From Podochytrium sp. JEL0797 (lineage: Eukaryota; Chytridiomycota; Chytridiomycetes; Chytridiales; Chytriomycetaceae): 20,738 nt of DNA. Positions within the stretch are counted from its first letter, which is position 1, and each line of letters opens with the position of its first letter. Below the pieces are notes generated by a model. That model worked only from the letters and a program-made list of their open reading frames with translations, did not search any database and was not told the origin of the DNA. The stretch lies in contig JADGJG010000411.1 in assembly GCA_027596195.1 (NCBI GenBank), positions 1 to 20,738 of the forward strand, in the 5' to 3' direction. Below are positions 16,890 through 20,738 of the stretch, piece by piece. The position numbers and the translations under genes were made by a program.

Positions 16890-18011
16890 TTGATTCAAGA
16901 TTTCTTGACTGTGCCGCCAACCCTCAGCTATATCTTCACCCTCCTTCACCAAGTGTCCTCAACCCAGTCGCAAATGAAGCGCGAATTCCAGTCCCAGTTC
17001 AACCAAATCGCTGCCAAACTGGACCGCCTCGAAACTGCCCACCACTCTCCCAACTCCCCTCTCCACTCCCGCATCGATACCCTCCACTCCTCCCTCCACA
17101 TCTCTGTCCTCCACCATGTCCCGCGAAATGGCCCACACCCACTGCCACCCGTCTCTCCAAATCCTGCAACTCCAAGCCAACCAAAAAAAATTCACTCGCT
17201 TCACGAGTCTCCCGAGGGAAGTGGCGGGGCGGATCCTGAGTTGGGTTGAACCCAAGCAAGTCTGGAAGCTTCGCGGGTTGTCGAAGGCGTTCAACGAGGT
17301 CTTGTCTTCCGAGTCATTTGCACGCATGAACCTTGCTCGTTTCGTGCCGCTTCCTGACCTCAACGTGACCAAGTCCATGACACCAATTGAATGGGAATCT
17401 ACTTGAACGCACCACTCACGTATCAGTAGGCCCATGTTGAGCGTCGTTGGAAGCATTTGACCGAGTTTTGGTGGGGCGACGATGAATTCGACGCATATAT
17501 ATCGTTTTTTTTCCTGTACACGCTGAGATTCCTCCTGCTATGATGCGGTGCAAGAATCTGTCGAGACTGACAATGCGCTACTCTTCTCTGACGGGGCCAA
17601 TTCCTCTCGAAATCGGGTTGCTCGCGTCTCTCAACAAAGTTGGCGTTGGAAGGAAACAATCTGATTGGCAATACTCCCACCTCTCTTTGTCAGCTGGTTC
17701 GTTTAACGGTTCTGCATTTGTCTGAGAATGGAGGTCTGTCTGGCCCGTTGCCTCGCGAGGTTGGTTGCCTGGAGAAACTCGAATATCTGAATATTGCGAG
17801 CTGCTCGGTTTCTGGAAGCATACCTCATGAACTTGGCCGACTTGCCAACTTGCAGAGTCTGTTTCTCAATTACAACCGGTTGACTGGCGAGTTGCCTGTG
17901 GAATTGATGGCTTTGGACCGACTTCACAGTTGCTTCTTGCGTGATAATCTTGGACTCGTATGCTCATTTGAATTTCGTGAGATGGTGCGCTTCACCTTAA
18001 AATTGAATAAA
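16890..18011 (+). pseudogene. F-box + plant-type LRR gene, broken (copy A)
   Basis: The order visible is a coiled-coil-like stretch (QSQMKREFQSQFNQIAAKLD, about 16962-17021), an F-box-like segment (FTSLPREVAGRILSWVEPKQ, then VWKLRGLSKAFNEVL, 17195-17300), a linker (HVERRWKHLTEFWWGDDE), then five to six plant-type LRRs ending in LGLVCSFEFREM. F-box proteins recruit substrates to SCF ubiquitin ligases; here the role is inferred only. Breaks seen are a probable frame change near 17105, one near 17394, TAG at 17427-17429 where copy C has a Glu codon, a frame change before 17540, and an extra A near 17636 before LALEGNNLIG. An AATAAA at 18006-18011 probably marks the original transcript end. The last LRR segment stays open into the following kinase gene. 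Confidence 0.82.
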
Positions 18012-18155
18012 TTCTATTCTACTGGTGTATCTATACGGTGTGGTTATGAGGGTGGAAATAGTCCATCACGACGCGTTGGATTGGGTGTTACACTTCACGC
18101 ACTTGGGGTCAGGGGCACAGTTGCTGCGCCCGAAACTTTTTTGGAAAAAACGCAC

Positions 18156-20338
18156 ATGGCCTGTCCGCCGCCACGTTCTGAATCTCCGCGCCTCAGTACC
18201 TCATCCACGAGTTCGCCTTCCTCGTCAAAATGGCACACCGCCAAGCCACATTCGAAGCGGAAACTCGGCCCCGCAGAACCAGAAGTAAATCACCTGGCCT
18301 TGGATCCGCAGCCGCTCGACCCGCCGTCACCATGGCTGCACAAATATTCCTCCTTCATCTCGAAAGTCCTCGGGTCCAACTCTAATGGTCCCCACCAGCC
18401 GCTTCCAAACATTCATCAAGAAATGAAGGGCGCCTCCCACTACTATCAAAATGAAACAGCATCCAGTGACTCCCTCGTCTTTGAAAAGGTGGACCCCTCG
18501 GATTCGAATACCCCTGATGTGGGGACGGGTGTGACTGCTGTTGCTTCTGTGGGGAACCGGCTGTCGTCGTTGGGAAGGCAACTGCAAGATAAGCAGAGTC
18601 ATCATGTGAAATCGAAGGGCCCTCCCCCGCGGGGTTTCTGCGAGGATCTAGACCGCATGCTGAGTCGCTCGACTTTGGTGGCCGATGTGGGCATGTCGGC
18701 GATGGATCTCGACGCGGTGCGGGCGATTGACGGGTTCTTGTTGGAAGAGAGTCGGCGAAAGATGAGTCTGACTCCACGAACCGCTGATGAGACGTTTGGG
18801 CGGATGGAATCCTGTTCTACCGAAGCGGACGCTGCTGTGCCAAAGTCGCCCAACCACCACACCACCCAGAATATCGACATTCCGTCTACCAAATCCAAAG
18901 TATCGTTCGACGACCCCGATGCACGGCACACTTTTGCCGCGACGAGTGGTGCGAGTTTCGAGTCGGGGCGCTCGTTTTCAAGCAGGGAATCGGCTTTATT
19001 TCGGCTCAAATCGTTGCAAGAGAGTTACTCTAGTTTCCGGTCGTTCAACAAGCAGTTCCCGATCGTGGTCAAGAGAGCTGCAGCAGCAATGGGTCGCGAG
19101 GCGGACAGCGGGAGCTCGTTGGAAGGGAGTTTGGGGGCTTCGGACCCGCGGATGGCGACCTCGGCGATGGAGTATTTGGGAATGTTCAACAAGAACGTGA
19201 CCATGTCGAATATGCCTTGTGAGTATCGATCTGCTTTGGTCGTTTTTTGAATTCACGATACTGAAAACTTCATTGAACAGTGGACAGCTTCGAAACGGGC
19301 ACTTACTTTGAAGGCGACCAAATCGGGGACTGGGTTTTGACCAAGGAAATCGGGCAAGGTTCCTTCTCTCGCGTGTTTGAAGCCGTTTCGACGCCCGAAC
19401 CGGCCGCTGCGCCACCATCACCGCCACCCGCCCCCCCTCAACACGTTGCCATCAAAATCGTTCGAAAGCAACAAGCGCTGAACCAGGACTACCAACCCTT
19501 CCAACCACACCCTCCCGCCCAATTCGCCATCGACCATCACCACCACCACAGTCAACACACGCTCGAGTTCCTCCTCCAAGAGCACGAAAAGACAGCCATC
19601 TGGGCGTCGTTGCGACACGAGAACATCCTCGAGCTGATGGACGTGATGGAGACCCCGGACGCGCTGTTCATGGTCACCGAACTCGCGCTGGGTGGAACCT
19701 TGTTGGACTTTGTGTCCTCGCGAATTTCGCGTGTCCCCAGGGGATCCGTGTTCCTTCGCGAGACGGTCGTGCAAAAGATTGTGGCCCAGATTGCAGGAGC
19801 CGTACGGTACCTGCATGACGTGGCGGGTGTGATTCACGGGGACATCAAAAGCGACAATTTGCTCGTAATGGATGTTGACACGGGGGACAAGGACTGGTGC
19901 CCTGTTGTGAAGCTTGCGGATTTCGGGTTGAGTGAACGGATTGGTGCTGGGACGATGGATTCGACGACTTCTTCGGTGGGCGCGAGTGTGGGGAGCAGCA
20001 GCTTGGGGCAGCCCGCGTTTTGTAAAGGGAGTGTGCATTATTGCGCTCCGGAGGAGTTTGCGCCGGGGGCTGAGTCGGTCAAGACGACGGGGTCGGATAT
20101 GTGGGCTGTGGGATGTGTGGTGTATACAATGTTGGCGGGCGCGTTGCCGTTCAATGATGATTTCATGCCGAGGTTGACTTTGTCGATTCGGAGTGGGGAA
20201 TACGATGCGTCGAGGATGGATGCGTATGGTGTGAGTGGGGAGGGGAAGGAGGTTGTGAAGGCTTTGCTGTGTGTGGATCCGGATGTGAGATTGACGGCGG
20301 AGGAGTTGTGCCGAAAGGAGTGGTTGAGTTTGAGTTAG
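18156..20338 (+). CDS. Serine/threonine protein kinase (two exons)
   Basis: Exons are 18156-19218 and 19281-20338 around a 62-base intron (GTGAGT to GAACAG), giving 706 residues. The first about 355 residues are disordered and Ser/Pro-rich. The kinase domain fills the second exon: glycine loop IGQGSFSRVF, catalytic lysine in VAIKIVRK, catalytic loop VIHGDIKSDNLL, DFG in LADFGLSERIG, and GSVHYCAPEEF with GSDMWAVGCVVYTML. The catalytic arginine of HRD is glycine (HGD), so it is a non-RD kinase, often independent of activation-loop phosphorylation. A Pro/Ala-rich insert sits just before the lysine and a His-rich one (DHHHHHSQH) just after it. The substrate is unknown. The frame is open upstream into LRR copy A; I chose ATG 18156 because a poly(A) signal separates them. 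Confidence 0.88.
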
Positions 20339-20353
20339 CTTTTGTATTATAGC

Positions 20354-20359
20354 AATAAA
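20354..20359 (+). terminator. Poly(A) signal of the protein kinase
   Basis: AATAAA lies 16 bases after the kinase stop codon. Confidence 0.55.
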
Positions 20360-20470
20360 ATGAGATTAATTTGTCAGAGATAGAAGAATTTCTTTGAAGG
20401 GGGCAGGAAGAAGGAAGCAGCAAATACAGAAACTCTTCGAGTCTGCAAACTCGCCTCTTTGTCAGGGCTT

Positions 20471-20738
20471 TTAACAGAATAGCACTTCAAGAGATCTGTA
20501 AGGGATTTCCTCGTCTTTGCCCCACCGAAACTCGGTCAAGTGCTTCCAACCGCGCTCAACATGGGCCTCCTGATAAGTGACCGGTGCTTTCAAGTAGATG
20601 AGATCCCATTCGGTAGGTTCCATGATGGGCTTGGTCACCGTGAGGTCAGGAAGAGGCACGAAACGAGCAAGGTTCATGCGTGCAAACGACTCGGAAGACA
20701 ACACCACGTTGAACGCCTTCGACAACCCGCGAAGCTTC
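20471..20738 (-). CDS. F-box/LRR family protein, partial (copy C)
   Basis: A minus-strand coding segment running off the right edge. From the edge it reads KLRGLSKAFNVVLSSESFAR, then MNLARFVPLPDLTVTKP, EWDLIYLKAPVTYQEAHVER and GWKHLTEFRWGKDEEIPYRS, ending at TAA 20471-20473. It matches the F-box end and linker of copy A without the frameshifts or nonsense codon found there, so it shows what the ancestral linker looked like. The frame stops where copy A goes on to LRRs, and no LRR follows within the 130 bases before the kinase gene. It is therefore either truncated at its 3' end or a short F-box-only form. The true start lies outside the window. Confidence 0.65.
   Translation of the reverse strand, partial: KLRGLSKAFNVVLSSESFARMNLARFVPLPDLTVTKPIMEPTEWDLIYLKAPVTYQEAHVERGWKHLTEFRWGKDEEIPYRSLEVLFC

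Noticed and set aside
16739..17239. Plus-strand 166-codon frame with a hydrophobic start
   Set aside because: The hydrophobic stretch comes from a T-rich leader, and the rest overlaps the coiled-coil frame of F-box/LRR copy A, which matches the family better.
17640..18155. Annotating a plant-like LRR receptor kinase
   Set aside because: No signal peptide or membrane helix, a poly(A) signal at 18006, and a broken LRR gene upstream make two separate loci more likely; kept only as a finding.

Overview
The window looks like nuclear DNA of a zoosporic (chytrid-type) fungus; this is an inference. The support is short GT-AG introns of about 50-75 bases in every recognisable gene, an ATP-type PEP carboxykinase, fungal-type genes (Sel1-repeat protein, eukaryotic AMP-binding acyl-CoA synthetase, Ser/Thr kinase) and F-box proteins with plant-type leucine-rich repeats (LRRs). 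No bacterial operon features, tRNA, rRNA or CRISPR array were seen.

Layout. 1-830: remnant of a hAT DNA transposon (minus strand). 1057-2025: two tandem paralogues with one membrane helix and a C-terminal SH3-like domain. 2140-2946: a low-complexity protein with a Jupiter/HN1-like N-terminus and a spaced SSIVF-type motif. 3265-5292: a four-exon Sel1-repeat protein. 5365-6260: an unrecognised, intron-rich or decayed coding trace. 6670-9017: a four-exon secreted, probably GPI-anchored alkaline phosphatase. 9086-10823 (minus): relics of two gene families, namely LRR pseudogene copies and two fragments of the PEP carboxykinase 3' end. They lie just downstream of the intact PEP carboxykinase (10864-12570, minus). 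12571-14006: weak coding traces, a degenerate 36-base tandem repeat and a G49/C20 fold-back tract that may be an assembly artefact. 14064-16351 (minus): four-exon long-chain acyl-CoA synthetase. 16687-18011: promoter and body of a broken F-box/LRR gene. 18156-20338: two-exon protein kinase. 20471-20738 (minus): a third F-box/LRR family copy running off the window.

The intact enzymes (PEP carboxykinase, acyl-CoA synthetase, alkaline phosphatase) fit ordinary fungal carbon, lipid and phosphate metabolism and are not visibly co-regulated. The most interesting part is the F-box + plant-type-LRR family. Two of its three loci are broken by different independent mutations and the third is truncated or incomplete. 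One locus is fused to duplicated PEP carboxykinase DNA. Another is joined to the kinase gene by an uninterrupted reading frame.
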